Source: Pustulibacterium marinum
Lineage (GTDB): Bacteria > Bacteroidota > Bacteroidia > Flavobacteriales > Flavobacteriaceae
Length of the DNA stretch: 64,000 bases
Direction of reading: 5' to 3'
Assembly (NCBI RefSeq): GCF_900116665.1
Contig: NZ_FPBK01000004.1
Coordinates: 196,525 to 260,524 of the forward strand
The position numbers and the translations under genes were made by a program. This document shows, in pieces, positions 37,139-47,077 of the stretch (positions within the stretch are counted from its first letter, which is position 1; each line of letters starts with the position of its first letter). The notes beneath the pieces are model-generated. The model was not told where the DNA came from and made no database searches. It worked only from the letters and a program-made list of their open reading frames with translations.

Positions 37139-38518
37139 ATGTTCACAAAAACAATTAGCTTACTTTGTTTACTACTCTTACCTCTAATATCTGTAAAAGC
37201 AGCTATAAAACTACCTGCTGTATTTTCAGACCATATGGTATTGCAACAAAATACCAATGTAAAATTTTGGGGTTGGGCAGATCCTAATGAAGAAGTTATT
37301 ATTTCACCATCTTGGACAACAAAGAGCTACACCACTACCGGAAATAATTTAGCAGAATGGAATACAGAAATAGCGACTCCTAAAGCCGGCGGTCCTTATT
37401 CAATTACATTTAAAGGATATAATTATATAGAAATCAAAGATGTTTATATAGGAGAGGTCTGGTTTTGTTCTGGTCAGTCTAATATGGAAATGTCTGCTTC
37501 TTGGGGGATTGAAAATGGTGAAGAGGAAATACAAAAATCGCAATACCCAGAAATTCGCTTTTTTAAAGTTCCAAAACTCAGTGCCGATTCACCACAAAAC
37601 AATCTCCCTGCGAATTGGGATGTATGTACCCCAGAAAGTATGAAATACAATAGTGCTCTTTCATATTATTTTGCCAGAAAACTACAAGACTCTTTAAACG
37701 TTCCAATCGGTCTTATGGTTTCGGCATGGGGAGGTACTCCAGCAGAGATTTGGATACCCTCTAAAGTAATTCAGGAAGATGCCCTTTTAACATCAGAAGC
37801 TAACAGATTACAACCCAATGAATGGGGACCTATACAACCTGGAAAAGCATTTAATGCTATGGTAGCACCACTAACACAGTACCATATCGCTGGTTTTCTA
37901 TGGTATCAAGGAGAAAGTAATGTAGGGTCTACAAACTATGACCTTATTCTTACGGCTTTGATTAACTCTTGGAGAGAACTTTGGAAATCTGAAAATCTTC
38001 CTTTTTACTTTGTGCAAATTGCGCCTTACAACTATGAAGGAAGTACCGACGCAGGAGCTAAGATAAGAGACGCCCAACGCAAAGTTGCCCACGATGTTGC
38101 AAATACTGCCATGGTTGTTACTAGTGATATTTCAACAACCGATGACATCCATCCTAAAAACAAAAAATCTGTTGGAGAACGGTTGGCTAACATTGCCTTA
38201 AAAAACACTTATAAAACATACGATGGTGTTATTGCCGGCCCCACATTCAAAAAAATTGAAGTAGAAAAAAATAAAATCATCGTTCACTTTACCAACAACG
38301 AAGGATTATACTTTTCTAACAAGGATAATCAATTTGAAATAGCTGGAGAAGATGGTGTTTTTCACACTGCAAAAGCAACCATAAAAAACAATACCATTTA
38401 TCTAAAATCAAAACAAGTTAAAAACCCCGTAAATGTGAGATTTGCATGGGGTAATACAATACAATCTAACTTATTCAACAACGCAAAATTACCAGCATCA
38501 TCATTTATAGCACACTAA
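37139..38518 (+). CDS. sialate O-acetylesterase family carbohydrate esterase
   Basis: 459 residues with a signal peptide ending SVKA. An N-terminal beta-domain (KLPAVFSDHMVLQQNTNVKFWGWA is the usual start) is followed by the SASA/DUF303 esterase domain with nucleophile Ser114 in WFCSGQSNMEMS, the motif FLWYQGESN and the C-terminal catalytic DDIHPKNK. This longer form is common in Bacteroidota loci for acetylated plant polysaccharides. It starts 14 bases after the CE2 stop and 6 bases before the GH3 start. With CE2 it probably removes acetyl groups at different positions. It is different from, and longer than, the esterase at 17558. Confidence 0.88.
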   Translation: MFTKTISLLCLLLLPLISVKAAIKLPAVFSDHMVLQQNTNVKFWGWADPNEEVIISPSWTTKSYTTTGNNLAEWNTEIATPKAGGPYSITFKGYNYIEIKDVYIGEVWFCSGQSNMEMSASWGIENGEEEIQKSQYPEIRFFKVPKLSADSPQNNLPANWDVCTPESMKYNSALSYYFARKLQDSLNVPIGLMVSAWGGTPAEIWIPSKVIQEDALLTSEANRLQPNEWGPIQPGKAFNAMVAPLTQYHIAGFLWYQGESNVGSTNYDLILTALINSWRELWKSENLPFYFVQIAPYNYEGSTDAGAKIRDAQRKVAHDVANTAMVVTSDISTTDDIHPKNKKSVGERLANIALKNTYKTYDGVIAGPTFKKIEVEKNKIIVHFTNNEGLYFSNKDNQFEIAGEDGVFHTAKATIKNNTIYLKSKQVKNPVNVRFAWGNTIQSNLFNNAKLPASSFIAH

Positions 38519-38524
38519 ACAAGT

Positions 38525-40816
38525 ATGAATAAATTTTTCTCCCTTTCTTTAATCCTTTTTATATTAACAATAACTATTAATTGTACGGCACAACAAAAAC
38601 AAATCATGAGCAAAGACACTAAAAAAACAATAGAAGAAAAAGTAGATTCGCTACTTAATATTATGACCTTGGAAGAAAAAATTGGTCAAATGAATCAATA
38701 CAACGGATTTTGGGATGTAACAGGCCCTTCTCCAAAAAGTGGTAACGAAGCTAAAAAATACGAAGATATTAAAAAGGGATTGGTAGGTTCTATGCTTACC
38801 GTTCGTGGAGTTGATCAGGTTCGCAGCGTACAAAAAATTGCTGTTGAAGATACGCGTCTTGGTATTCCTCTTATTATTGGTTTTGATGTAATTCATGGAT
38901 ATAAAACGTTAAGTCCTATTCCACTTGCCGAAGCTGCAAGTTGGGATTTAGAAGCTATTGAAAAATCTGCTAGTGTTGCTGCTTCTGAGGCGGCAGCTTC
39001 TGGTATCAACTGGACTTTTGGTCCAAATGTAGATGTTTCTCGTGACCCTAGATGGGGACGTGTAATGGAAGGTGCCGGGGAAGACCCGTTTTTAGGTAGT
39101 AAAATTACCACAGCCAGGGTTAAAGGATTTCAGGGAGATGACCTATCTCAGGTAAATACCATTGCTGCCTGTGCTAAACACTTTGCAGGTTATGGTTTTT
39201 CTGAAGCCGGAAAAGAATATAATACCGTTTCTATAGACCGTAGTACCCTTTACAATGTAGTGCTACCGCCTTTTAAAGCTGCTGTAGACGCTGATGTTAA
39301 AACCTTAATGAACTCTTTTAACGAGTTAGATGGGATTCCAGCAACTGGAAATAAATTTCTTCAAAGAGATATTTTAAAAGACAAATGGGGCTTTAATGGT
39401 TTTGTTATTTCAGACTGGGCATCTATTAAAGAAATGATTAGTTGGGGACATGCAAAAGATTTAAATCAGGCAGCAGAACTAGCCGTAGAAGCTGGTTGTG
39501 ATATGGATATGGAATCGTATGCGTATGTAGATGAGCTAGCTAAACTGGTAAAAAAAGGCAAGGTAGATGAAAAATTAATTGACGATGCTGCACGTAGAAT
39601 TCTTACCGTTAAATATGAACTAGGTTTATTTGACGATCCTTATAAATATTGTAACGAAGCATTAGAAAAAGCAGTTATAGGTAGTGATGAAAATAGAGCT
39701 GCTGTTCTTGACATGGCTAAAAAATCAATCGTATTACTTAAAAACGAAAACCAACTATTACCACTTCCTAAAGAAGGTAAAAAAATAACCGTTATTGGAG
39801 GTTTAGCAAATGACGATAACAGTATACTTGGTAGCTGGAGAATTGCATCAGACGATCATTCAGGAGTTTCCATTTTAGAAGGACTACAAAAATATACAGG
39901 GAATCAATTAACCTTTAAAAAAGGTGCCGATGTAACCGTAGGAAAAACTGCGTTCACAGAAGAATTAACCATTAATACTACCGATACTTCTGAAATTAAA
40001 GACGCTGTACTAGCCGCTAAAGATGCCGATATAGTTGTTATGGTCTTAGGAGAACACGGATTCCAAACAGGAGAAGCAAGAAGTAGAACAGAACTGGACT
40101 TACCAGGAGTACAACAAGAGCTTTTAGAAGCCGTATATGAGGTAAATAAAAATATTGTTTTAGTATTAACCAACGGAAGACCATTAACCATTAACTGGGC
40201 TAGCGAAAACATACCAGCCATTGTAGAAGCATGGCAATTAGGTACAGAAACCGGTAATGCAGTAGCGCAAGTACTTTACGGTGATTATAACCCAAGTGGA
40301 AAATTACCAATGACCTTCCCTAGAAATATAGGTCAAATTCCTATTTACTATAACCACAAACAAACGGGTCGTCCGGTAAATGCAGATAACAATGTATTCT
40401 GGTCTCATTATAGTGATGTAGCAAGTACACCTTTATATCCATTTGGATACGGTTTAAGTTATACCACTTTTGAATACAGCAACTTAAATGTTAGTAAAAC
40501 TAATTTTAATGTAGAAGATACCATTGAGGTTACATTTAATCTTAAGAACACTGGTAACTATGCTGGTAAAGAAGTAGCACAGCTATATATTAGAGATCTA
40601 TTTGCATCAGTTACGCGCCCAGTAAAGGAATTAAAAGGTTTTGAACTAGTTTCTCTTAACGCCGGTGAAACTAAAAAAATAACACTAAAGCTTACCAAAG
40701 AAGAACTTGGTTTTTATGACAACAATGGTGATTTTGTTATTGAACCAGGAGATTTTAAACTATTTGTTGGAGGAAGTTCTGAAACTAGTTTAGAAACAGA
40801 AATTACACTTAACTAA
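38525..40816 (+). CDS. bglX: GH3 beta-glucosidase (BglX-like)
   Basis: 763 residues with a lipoprotein-like or secretory signal (TITINCTAQQ). The three-part layout is a barrel at about 45-370, with nucleophile Asp297 in FVISDWASI; an alpha/beta sandwich at about 405-640, with KHFAGYG and later GEARSRTELDLPG; and a fibronectin III-like tail at about 675-745 (NTGNYAGKEVAQLYIRD). The highest resemblance is to periplasmic BglX-type exo-beta-glucosidases. In this operon it would remove glucose from the non-reducing end of gluco-mannan oligomers. Some GH3 members have other specificities, so glucosidase is likely but not certain. Confidence 0.92.
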   Translation: MNKFFSLSLILFILTITINCTAQQKQIMSKDTKKTIEEKVDSLLNIMTLEEKIGQMNQYNGFWDVTGPSPKSGNEAKKYEDIKKGLVGSMLTVRGVDQVRSVQKIAVEDTRLGIPLIIGFDVIHGYKTLSPIPLAEAASWDLEAIEKSASVAASEAAASGINWTFGPNVDVSRDPRWGRVMEGAGEDPFLGSKITTARVKGFQGDDLSQVNTIAACAKHFAGYGFSEAGKEYNTVSIDRSTLYNVVLPPFKAAVDADVKTLMNSFNELDGIPATGNKFLQRDILKDKWGFNGFVISDWASIKEMISWGHAKDLNQAAELAVEAGCDMDMESYAYVDELAKLVKKGKVDEKLIDDAARRILTVKYELGLFDDPYKYCNEALEKAVIGSDENRAAVLDMAKKSIVLLKNENQLLPLPKEGKKITVIGGLANDDNSILGSWRIASDDHSGVSILEGLQKYTGNQLTFKKGADVTVGKTAFTEELTINTTDTSEIKDAVLAAKDADIVVMVLGEHGFQTGEARSRTELDLPGVQQELLEAVYEVNKNIVLVLTNGRPLTINWASENIPAIVEAWQLGTETGNAVAQVLYGDYNPSGKLPMTFPRNIGQIPIYYNHKQTGRPVNADNNVFWSHYSDVASTPLYPFGYGLSYTTFEYSNLNVSKTNFNVEDTIEVTFNLKNTGNYAGKEVAQLYIRDLFASVTRPVKELKGFELVSLNAGETKKITLKLTKEELGFYDNNGDFVIEPGDFKLFVGGSSETSLETEITLN

Positions 40817-40824
40817 TTTAAAAC

Positions 40825-43653
40825 ATGACATTCATGAGGAATGTAAAAAATATGCTTACTAAAACTTATTGCCTAATGTTGGCAATAAGTTTTGTTGCTT
40901 GTACTACCCCCGAAAGGAAATTCAGAACTAAACTGAAACTAAGTGGTGAGTGGGAATTTGCTCTGGATACTGCCAATATCGGTATAAAAGAAAAATGGTT
41001 TGCCAATTCATTTTCTGAAAATGTTTCGTTACCCGGAACAACTGATACCAATAAGAAAGGATTCGTAAATACAGATACTACTACCCTACACCTTAATCGC
41101 CCCTATACCTACGAAGGAGCTGCCTGGTATAGAAAAAAAATATTGATACCAGAAGATTTTAATGGTAAGCATGTAGAACTATTTTTAGAGCGTACCAAAA
41201 CAACTCAAGTTTGGTTTGACTCTACATTCATTGGTAGTTCTAAGTTATTACAAACCCCTCATATTTTTGATCTAAGTAATCTTATTACTCCCGGAGAGCA
41301 TTATATCACCGTGATGGTAGATAACAATTTAAAACTTACCCCATATGGTAATGTTCATATCTACAGTGATGATACACAAACCAATTGGAATGGTATTATT
41401 GGGGATATGTATCTTGAAGCATCTCCTAAATTACATATTACCAACCTTCAAGTATACCCTGATATTACCAAAAAAGCTGTTGATATTAAATTTGGGCTTG
41501 CTAATAATCTTACTATTAAAAAACAAAATATTAAAATTGAACTTATTGTTAAGGAAACTTTTAAAGGCAATGTAAAAAGATTACCCGTTAAAACCATAGA
41601 TACAACCTACTCTCCAACCTTAGAATTATCATACACCATTGGGGATTATTGTAAATTATGGAGTGAATTTAGTCAACCTTTGTATGAATTAGAAGTTGTT
41701 ATTTCAAACGAAAAAATCAAGGATGCCCAAAAAGTAACTTTTGGTATGCGCAACTTTGATACTAACGGAACCAAATTTACAATTAACGGTACCACTACAT
41801 TTTTACGTGGTAAACACGAAGCCGGTGTATTTCCAATTACAGGTTACACCCCTACCGATGTTGAAGAATGGAAACGTGTGTATCAGATAGCCAAAACATA
41901 CGGAATTAATCATTACAGATTCCATACGTATTGTCCACCGGAAGCTGCTTTTACTGCAGCAGATGAAGAAGGCATTTATTTACAAATAGAACTTCCTTTT
42001 TGGGGTGGTATGGATGCAGATTCAATAGCAGCTATGCAATTAGAAGAAGGCTATGCCATGCTAGATGCGTATGCTAATCACCCATCGTGTGTAATGATTT
42101 CTCCCGGTAATGAAATATGGAGTGGACATGATAGCGTTGAAAAAAATATGGTTACGCTTAAAGCTTACGATAACAGACCACTTTACACCATGGGATCTAA
42201 TAACAATATTGGTTATGTAGAACCAAGAAGTTATGTAGACTATTTCGTAGGGTCTCGTACTCCATCAGACGGAGATACTATTAAAACACATACACGATTA
42301 ACACATGCGTATGCAGATAGCAATGAAGGAGGTATGCTAAATACCCTTGAACCTTCTACTAAAATAAATTTTGACTATCCTGTTTCACAACTTAATATGC
42401 CAATTATAAGCCATGAAATTGGTCAATACCAAATATATCCTAACTATAGCGAAATTGAAAAATATACAGGTGTTTTAAAAGCCTGGAATCTTGATAAATT
42501 CCGTCAAAGTTTAGAGAAATCAGGCATGGCCGATATGGATAGTATTTTTCAAAAGGCTTCTGGAGCTTGGTCAGCAATTTGTTACAAGGCAGAAATGGAA
42601 GCTGCCCTAAGAACAAAAGGATTAGGTGGTTTTCAATTGCTAGACCTTCAGGATTTTCCCGGACAAGGTACGGCTCTTGTAGGCGTATTAGATGCCTTTA
42701 TGGACTCTAAAAATGTAGTTACCCCTGAAACATGGAAACAATCTTGCAATGATGTGGTACTACTAGCTGAATTTGATAAATTCTGCTATACCAATGAAGA
42801 AAGTTTTCAGTCATCAATTGTTTTATCTAATTATTCACAAGAGACTGTAAAAAACACTGCTATTAAATGGATTCTTAGAGATAAAAACAAGCAAGTGATT
42901 AAAGAAGGGTTATTACCTGAAAGTACTTTTTCACAAGGAACATTAACAACTGCCGGAAACATAACTATTAATTTGGCAGATGTGGTAACACCATCAGAAT
43001 TAACCTTAGTACTTAAATTGGAAGGTACCCACTATACCAATAAATATCCATTATGGGTATATCCAACTAACAACCCAATTAATTCAAATAATATTTTAGT
43101 AACGGAGACACTCAACAAAACTACTTTAGAAAAACTTGAAAATGGTAGTACAGTATTGTTGTTCCCTACATCAGAAATGGTAAAAGAAAACAGTTTCGCC
43201 GGTCATTTCCCTCCAGAGTTTTGGAATTATGGCATGTTTAAATCTATTAGTGAAAATGTAAATAAACCAATATCTCCTGGAACTTTAGGTCTTTTAATGG
43301 ATCCTAAACATCCTTTATTTGATCTGTTTCCTACTGAATTTTATACAAATTGGCAATGGTTTTCTATCATCAAAGAAAGTAATTCATTAATTTTAGATAC
43401 CCTACCAAAAGATTATAAACCAATTATTCAAGTAATTGATAACCTAGAAAGAAACCACAAGCTAGGTATGATTTTTGAATTTAAATTTGGAAAAGGAAAG
43501 TTACTTGTGTGTACCTCTCAACTTGAAAATATTTCAGAGGAACATCCGGAAGCTAAACAACTTTATAATGCTATAATCACGTATATGCAGTCAGCCGATT
43601 TTAATCCGGCTACAAGCATAAATGAAGAAGAATTAAAACAATTATTCCATTAA
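40825..43653 (+). CDS. GH2 family glycosidase (beta-galactosidase-like)
   Basis: About 942 residues. The likely start is an internal Met (MLTKTYCLMLAISF) giving lipobox SFVAC; the ATG at 40825 would add nine residues. The order is jelly-roll (LSGEWEFALD; ERTKTTQVWFDSTFIG), an immunoglobulin-like domain, and a barrel with acid/base Glu430 in SPGNEIWSGH and nucleophile Glu531 in IISHEIGQYQIYP. A roughly 270-residue C-terminal extension of unknown fold follows. The HEIGQY nucleophile motif occurs in GH2 beta-galactosidases and relatives rather than typical beta-mannosidases. In a mannan locus a beta-galactosidase would fit side chains of beta-galactoglucomannan or xyloglucan. The substrate is uncertain. 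Confidence 0.82.
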   Translation: MTFMRNVKNMLTKTYCLMLAISFVACTTPERKFRTKLKLSGEWEFALDTANIGIKEKWFANSFSENVSLPGTTDTNKKGFVNTDTTTLHLNRPYTYEGAAWYRKKILIPEDFNGKHVELFLERTKTTQVWFDSTFIGSSKLLQTPHIFDLSNLITPGEHYITVMVDNNLKLTPYGNVHIYSDDTQTNWNGIIGDMYLEASPKLHITNLQVYPDITKKAVDIKFGLANNLTIKKQNIKIELIVKETFKGNVKRLPVKTIDTTYSPTLELSYTIGDYCKLWSEFSQPLYELEVVISNEKIKDAQKVTFGMRNFDTNGTKFTINGTTTFLRGKHEAGVFPITGYTPTDVEEWKRVYQIAKTYGINHYRFHTYCPPEAAFTAADEEGIYLQIELPFWGGMDADSIAAMQLEEGYAMLDAYANHPSCVMISPGNEIWSGHDSVEKNMVTLKAYDNRPLYTMGSNNNIGYVEPRSYVDYFVGSRTPSDGDTIKTHTRLTHAYADSNEGGMLNTLEPSTKINFDYPVSQLNMPIISHEIGQYQIYPNYSEIEKYTGVLKAWNLDKFRQSLEKSGMADMDSIFQKASGAWSAICYKAEMEAALRTKGLGGFQLLDLQDFPGQGTALVGVLDAFMDSKNVVTPETWKQSCNDVVLLAEFDKFCYTNEESFQSSIVLSNYSQETVKNTAIKWILRDKNKQVIKEGLLPESTFSQGTLTTAGNITINLADVVTPSELTLVLKLEGTHYTNKYPLWVYPTNNPINSNNILVTETLNKTTLEKLENGSTVLLFPTSEMVKENSFAGHFPPEFWNYGMFKSISENVNKPISPGTLGLLMDPKHPLFDLFPTEFYTNWQWFSIIKESNSLILDTLPKDYKPIIQVIDNLERNHKLGMIFEFKFGKGKLLVCTSQLENISEEHPEAKQLYNAIITYMQSADFNPATSINEEELKQLFH

Positions 43654-43662
43654 AAGAATCAT

Positions 43663-46083
43663 ATGAACTCTCATTTTTCAACATACTTTAAACTACAAAT
43701 AGTACTTTGTTTTAATACCTTTTTTATGGCTAATAGTGTACTAGCTCAATCAAACCTAATGATGTGGTATGATAAACCTGCCTCCTATTTTGAGGAAACA
43801 CTAGTGCTAGGAAATGGAAAAATGGGAGCTACAGTTTTTGGTGGTGTTCAAACAGATCAGATTTATTTAAACGATGCTACATTATGGTCTGGAGAGCCTA
43901 TCAATGCTGCAAATAATCCGGAAGCTAAAAGCTACATTCCTATAATTAGAGAAGCCTTAGCGAATGAAAATTATAAAGCAGCCGATTCTTTAATGCGATT
44001 TGTTCAAGGTGCATTTTCAGAATCATATGCCCCACTGGGTACATTAAAAATCAATTATGAGAATCAATCTGAATATAAAGATTACTATCGTGATCTAAAT
44101 TTAGCAGAAGCTATTTCAACGGTTAAATACAACAGTAGTGGTACCGACTTTCAAAGAGCATATTTTGTTTCTCACCCTGATCAGATAATGGCTATAAAGC
44201 TTACTGCAAATAAAAAGAAACGTATTAATTGTAGTATTAATTTTGAAAGTCAACTGAAGTATGATATTACTTCTAAAGGCCAAATACTTCAAGTAAATGG
44301 TTATGCTCCTTATCATGCAGAACCAAGTTATAGAGGAGATATGCCTGATGCTATTTTATTTGATAAAGATAGAGGAACTAGATTCACCACATTATTACAA
44401 GCAAAAAATAAGGATGGAAAGGTAACAGTAGATAATGGAAGTATTCATATTAAAAATTGTTCTGAAGCTATTATTTATGTAGCCATTGCAACCAGTTTTA
44501 ATGGTTTTGATAAAAATCCGGCAACAGAAGGCATTGATAACAAAGCAATTGCTAAGAACAACTTAGAGAAAGCTTTTCAATTATCTTATAACTCTTTAAG
44601 AGAAAGACATTTAAAAGATTACAGCAGCTTATTTAATAGAGTTACATTACAATTAGGAAATGACGAAACTCCTAATTTACCAACAGATAAAAGATTACTA
44701 AACTATTATGACGGTGCCGATGATAAAAACTTGGAATCTTTATACTTTCAATTTGGAAGATACCTTTCTATTGCATCATCAAGGACAAAAGAAGTTCCTG
44801 CCAATTTACAGGGAATTTGGAATCCGTACATGCGTCCGCCATGGAGTAGTAATTACACCCTAAATATTAATGCTGAAGAAAACTATTGGCTAGCTGAGAC
44901 CGGGAATTTATCCGAATTACATACTCCTTTACTAGGTTTTATTAAAAACCTTGCTAAAACAGGTGAAATTACTGCTAACACATATTATGGGGTTAATGGT
45001 TGGACAACCGCTCATAATTCTGATATCTGGGCTACAACAAATCCTGTTGGTGACTTCGGCCAAGGAGACCCTAACTGGGCTAACTGGAGTGCTGGTGGTG
45101 CTTGGTTAGCTACCCATTTATGGGAACATTATGATTTTACCAGAGATACCACCTATTTAAAGGAAGATGCCTTTCCTATTCTTAAAGGGGCAGTTACCTT
45201 TTGTTTGGAATATATGATTAAAGATAAGAATGGAAAGTGGGTAACCTCTCCTGCCAATTCTCCGGAGGCCAAGTACATTACACCCGATGGATACGTGGGG
45301 GCTACTTTATATGGAGGTACTGCAGATTTAGCTATGATTCGTGAGCTTTTTATTGACTATATAAAGGCTTCTGAAACCTTAGGTATAAAAGATTCATATT
45401 TAGAGCAAGTAAAATCAGTTTATACCGATCTACATCCTTATCAAATAGGAAAGAAAGGTAATTTACAAGAATGGTATTATGATTGGGAAGATGAAGCCCC
45501 ACATCACCGACACCAATCACATCTTTTCGGATTGTATCCGGGTAACCATATTTCTCCTTTAACAACACCGGATTTAGCTGAGGCTTGTAAAAAGACATTA
45601 GAAATAAAAGGAGATGAAACCACAGGATGGTCTAAAGGGTGGCGTATTAATCTTTGGGCGCGTTTAAGAGACGGTAATCATGCCTACAAAATGTATCGCG
45701 AATTATTGAAATATGTAGATCCTGATAATTTTGATGGTACACATGGTGGACACGGTGGTACCTACCCTAATTTATTTGATGCTCACCCTCCTTTCCAGAT
45801 TGATGGCAACTTCGGTGGTGCTGCAGCTGTTATAGAAATGCTTTTACAATCTACAAGCGACAAAATATATCTGTTACCAGCACTACCAGATGCTTGGAAT
45901 GAAGGAAGTGTTTCCGGAATTTGTGCTAGAGGTGGTTTTGAAATTTCATTTAAATGGAAAAATAAAAAAGTATATGACTTTACTATCTCATCTAATGTTG
46001 GTGGCACAGCAACTATTGTTTACAAGAACAAAACTTATCATATTTCTATACAAAAAGGAGCTACTCAACAAATAGAACTCTAG
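43663..46083 (+). CDS. GH95 alpha-L-fucosidase/alpha-L-galactosidase family protein
   Basis: 806 residues with a signal peptide ending NSVLAQ. The N-terminal beta-domain starts WYDKPASYFEETLVLGNGK. The (alpha/alpha)6 domain has Asn401 and Asn403 in YTLNINAEENYW, Glu535 in ANSPEAK and Asp714 in FQIDGNFGGAAA. These match the catalytic set (Asn421, Asn423, Glu566, Asp766) of the Bifidobacterium fucosidase AfcA. GH95 enzymes invert and remove alpha-1,2-L-fucose or alpha-L-galactose. It is the last gene of the operon. Its presence in a mannan locus is unexpected and suggests a branched, fucosylated or L-galactosylated substrate component, for example xyloglucan-like side chains. Confidence 0.9.
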   Translation: MNSHFSTYFKLQIVLCFNTFFMANSVLAQSNLMMWYDKPASYFEETLVLGNGKMGATVFGGVQTDQIYLNDATLWSGEPINAANNPEAKSYIPIIREALANENYKAADSLMRFVQGAFSESYAPLGTLKINYENQSEYKDYYRDLNLAEAISTVKYNSSGTDFQRAYFVSHPDQIMAIKLTANKKKRINCSINFESQLKYDITSKGQILQVNGYAPYHAEPSYRGDMPDAILFDKDRGTRFTTLLQAKNKDGKVTVDNGSIHIKNCSEAIIYVAIATSFNGFDKNPATEGIDNKAIAKNNLEKAFQLSYNSLRERHLKDYSSLFNRVTLQLGNDETPNLPTDKRLLNYYDGADDKNLESLYFQFGRYLSIASSRTKEVPANLQGIWNPYMRPPWSSNYTLNINAEENYWLAETGNLSELHTPLLGFIKNLAKTGEITANTYYGVNGWTTAHNSDIWATTNPVGDFGQGDPNWANWSAGGAWLATHLWEHYDFTRDTTYLKEDAFPILKGAVTFCLEYMIKDKNGKWVTSPANSPEAKYITPDGYVGATLYGGTADLAMIRELFIDYIKASETLGIKDSYLEQVKSVYTDLHPYQIGKKGNLQEWYYDWEDEAPHHRHQSHLFGLYPGNHISPLTTPDLAEACKKTLEIKGDETTGWSKGWRINLWARLRDGNHAYKMYRELLKYVDPDNFDGTHGGHGGTYPNLFDAHPPFQIDGNFGGAAAVIEMLLQSTSDKIYLLPALPDAWNEGSVSGICARGGFEISFKWKNKKVYDFTISSNVGGTATIVYKNKTYHISIQKGATQQIEL

Positions 46084-46207
46084 AAAACACCAATCCTGTG
46101 ATGGTTTTTAAATCCCTAATTTGAGTAGTATTATGTAATTTACCTGTTTTACTAAAATTGAGGTTATTACCATAAAACAACTGAAAAATTCAGCGAAAAG
46201 ATATAAA

Positions 46208-46246
46208 ACAAGAAAGGCTTTCCGAAATGGAAAGCCTTTGTCTTGT
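46208..46246. terminator. strong hairpin after GH95, probable terminator
   Basis: An 11-base stem AAAGGCTTTCC/GGAAAGCCTTT with loop GAAAT is extended outward by ACAAG/CTTGT with a 2-base bulge. It lies 125 bases after the GH95 stop. There is no clear T run, so termination is likely but not certain. Confidence 0.5.
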
Positions 46247-46427
46247 GATCGCGCTATGATAGAGCGGGTACCATCTTTCTTTTGGTAGTTCGATTTCAGC
46301 TTTATTTTATAGGTTAACTTCTCAATCATTTTCATTGAGTAGTGTAGTGAGTAGTAATTTGCAAAATTTGCTTCTCTGTTGTACAAGTATTCCATAGCGA
46401 TTTCAGTTTGAAAAGTGTATAAACAAC

Positions 46428-46476
46428 AGAAGACGAGCTAGTTAAGGTTATTAAACCTAAACTAAACTCGTCTTCT
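46428..46476. repeat. long imperfect inverted repeat
   Basis: Outer arms AGAAGACGAG and CTCGTCTTCT pair perfectly, and inner arms AGTTAAGGTT / AACCTAAACT pair with one mismatch. The whole forms a long hairpin of about 49 bases. It is followed by TTTAT and, 13 bases later, by GTGATCGCG (46489-46497). It could be a terminator or the end of a lost mobile element. Confidence 0.55.
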
Positions 46477-46960
46477 TTATAAGCAATAGTGATCGCGACA
46501 GGATTACTATATGTATTTTTAATTAGCTGCTAACTAAATATTTACAACATCAAAACAGTAAATGATTGATGCATTGCATATTATAACAATCGATATTTAT
46601 GTAAAGGTATATATTTCAAATAAAAATAAAAGCAAATTATGTTAAAATAAATTGAAATCGAGTAACTCTTTATCTCTCCAACTTTAAAGTCAAAAATGAA
46701 TTTAAGTTTATCAATTGCATGATATATCATACTATCATATGATAGTATCAAATAATTATCTATTAAAATAAATAGGATAATACTTACCATTACTTACTAT
46801 ATTAAACTTTACACAGCTACCTTGTAATTCATCTAATTGTTTAAATTCTCGCTTTAAGTCTATAAATTAATAAACCATACTTATATGATATAGGGGGGTT
46901 CCCTGAAATTTTCACCATTGGGAAACTTAGAAAATTATATGAGTTACCGTTGAGCAATAA

Positions 46961-47077
46961 ACGGTTTACAGATATTTAAAAAAACGGTCTCTAAAAAAAA
47001 CTCCTAAAGTACTTGCTAAAGAATTAAAGCTGTCGAAATAACAACTAATCCAACGCATAGTTTATGATGAATACAAA
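46961..47077 (+). pseudogene. possible transposase helix-turn-helix remnant
   Basis: One frame reads KKRSLKKTPKVLAKELKLSK, stop, QLIQRIVYDEYKN. This resembles the N-terminal helix-turn-helix of mariner/Tc1-like transposases, where such a segment continues into RTVQRIL. The open stretch before the stop is short and nothing recognisable follows. I rate it as a weak trace of a lost mobile element. Confidence 0.25.

Noticed and set aside
46245..46290. Possible tRNA gene at GTGATCGCGCTATGATAGAGC
   Set aside because: A D-arm-like stretch is visible, but no T-arm, anticodon stem or pairing acceptor ends are present, so it is not a tRNA.
46108..46395. 95-codon minus-strand open frame after GH95
   Set aside because: It overlaps the strong hairpin at 46208-46246, has no recognisable motif and uses codons with no bias; it looks like a chance frame.
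46729..46748. Perfect 20-base palindrome ATACTATCATATGATAGTAT
   Set aside because: It is a real palindrome, but it is pure AT-rich sequence with no adjacent gene or second copy, so I cannot give it a role.
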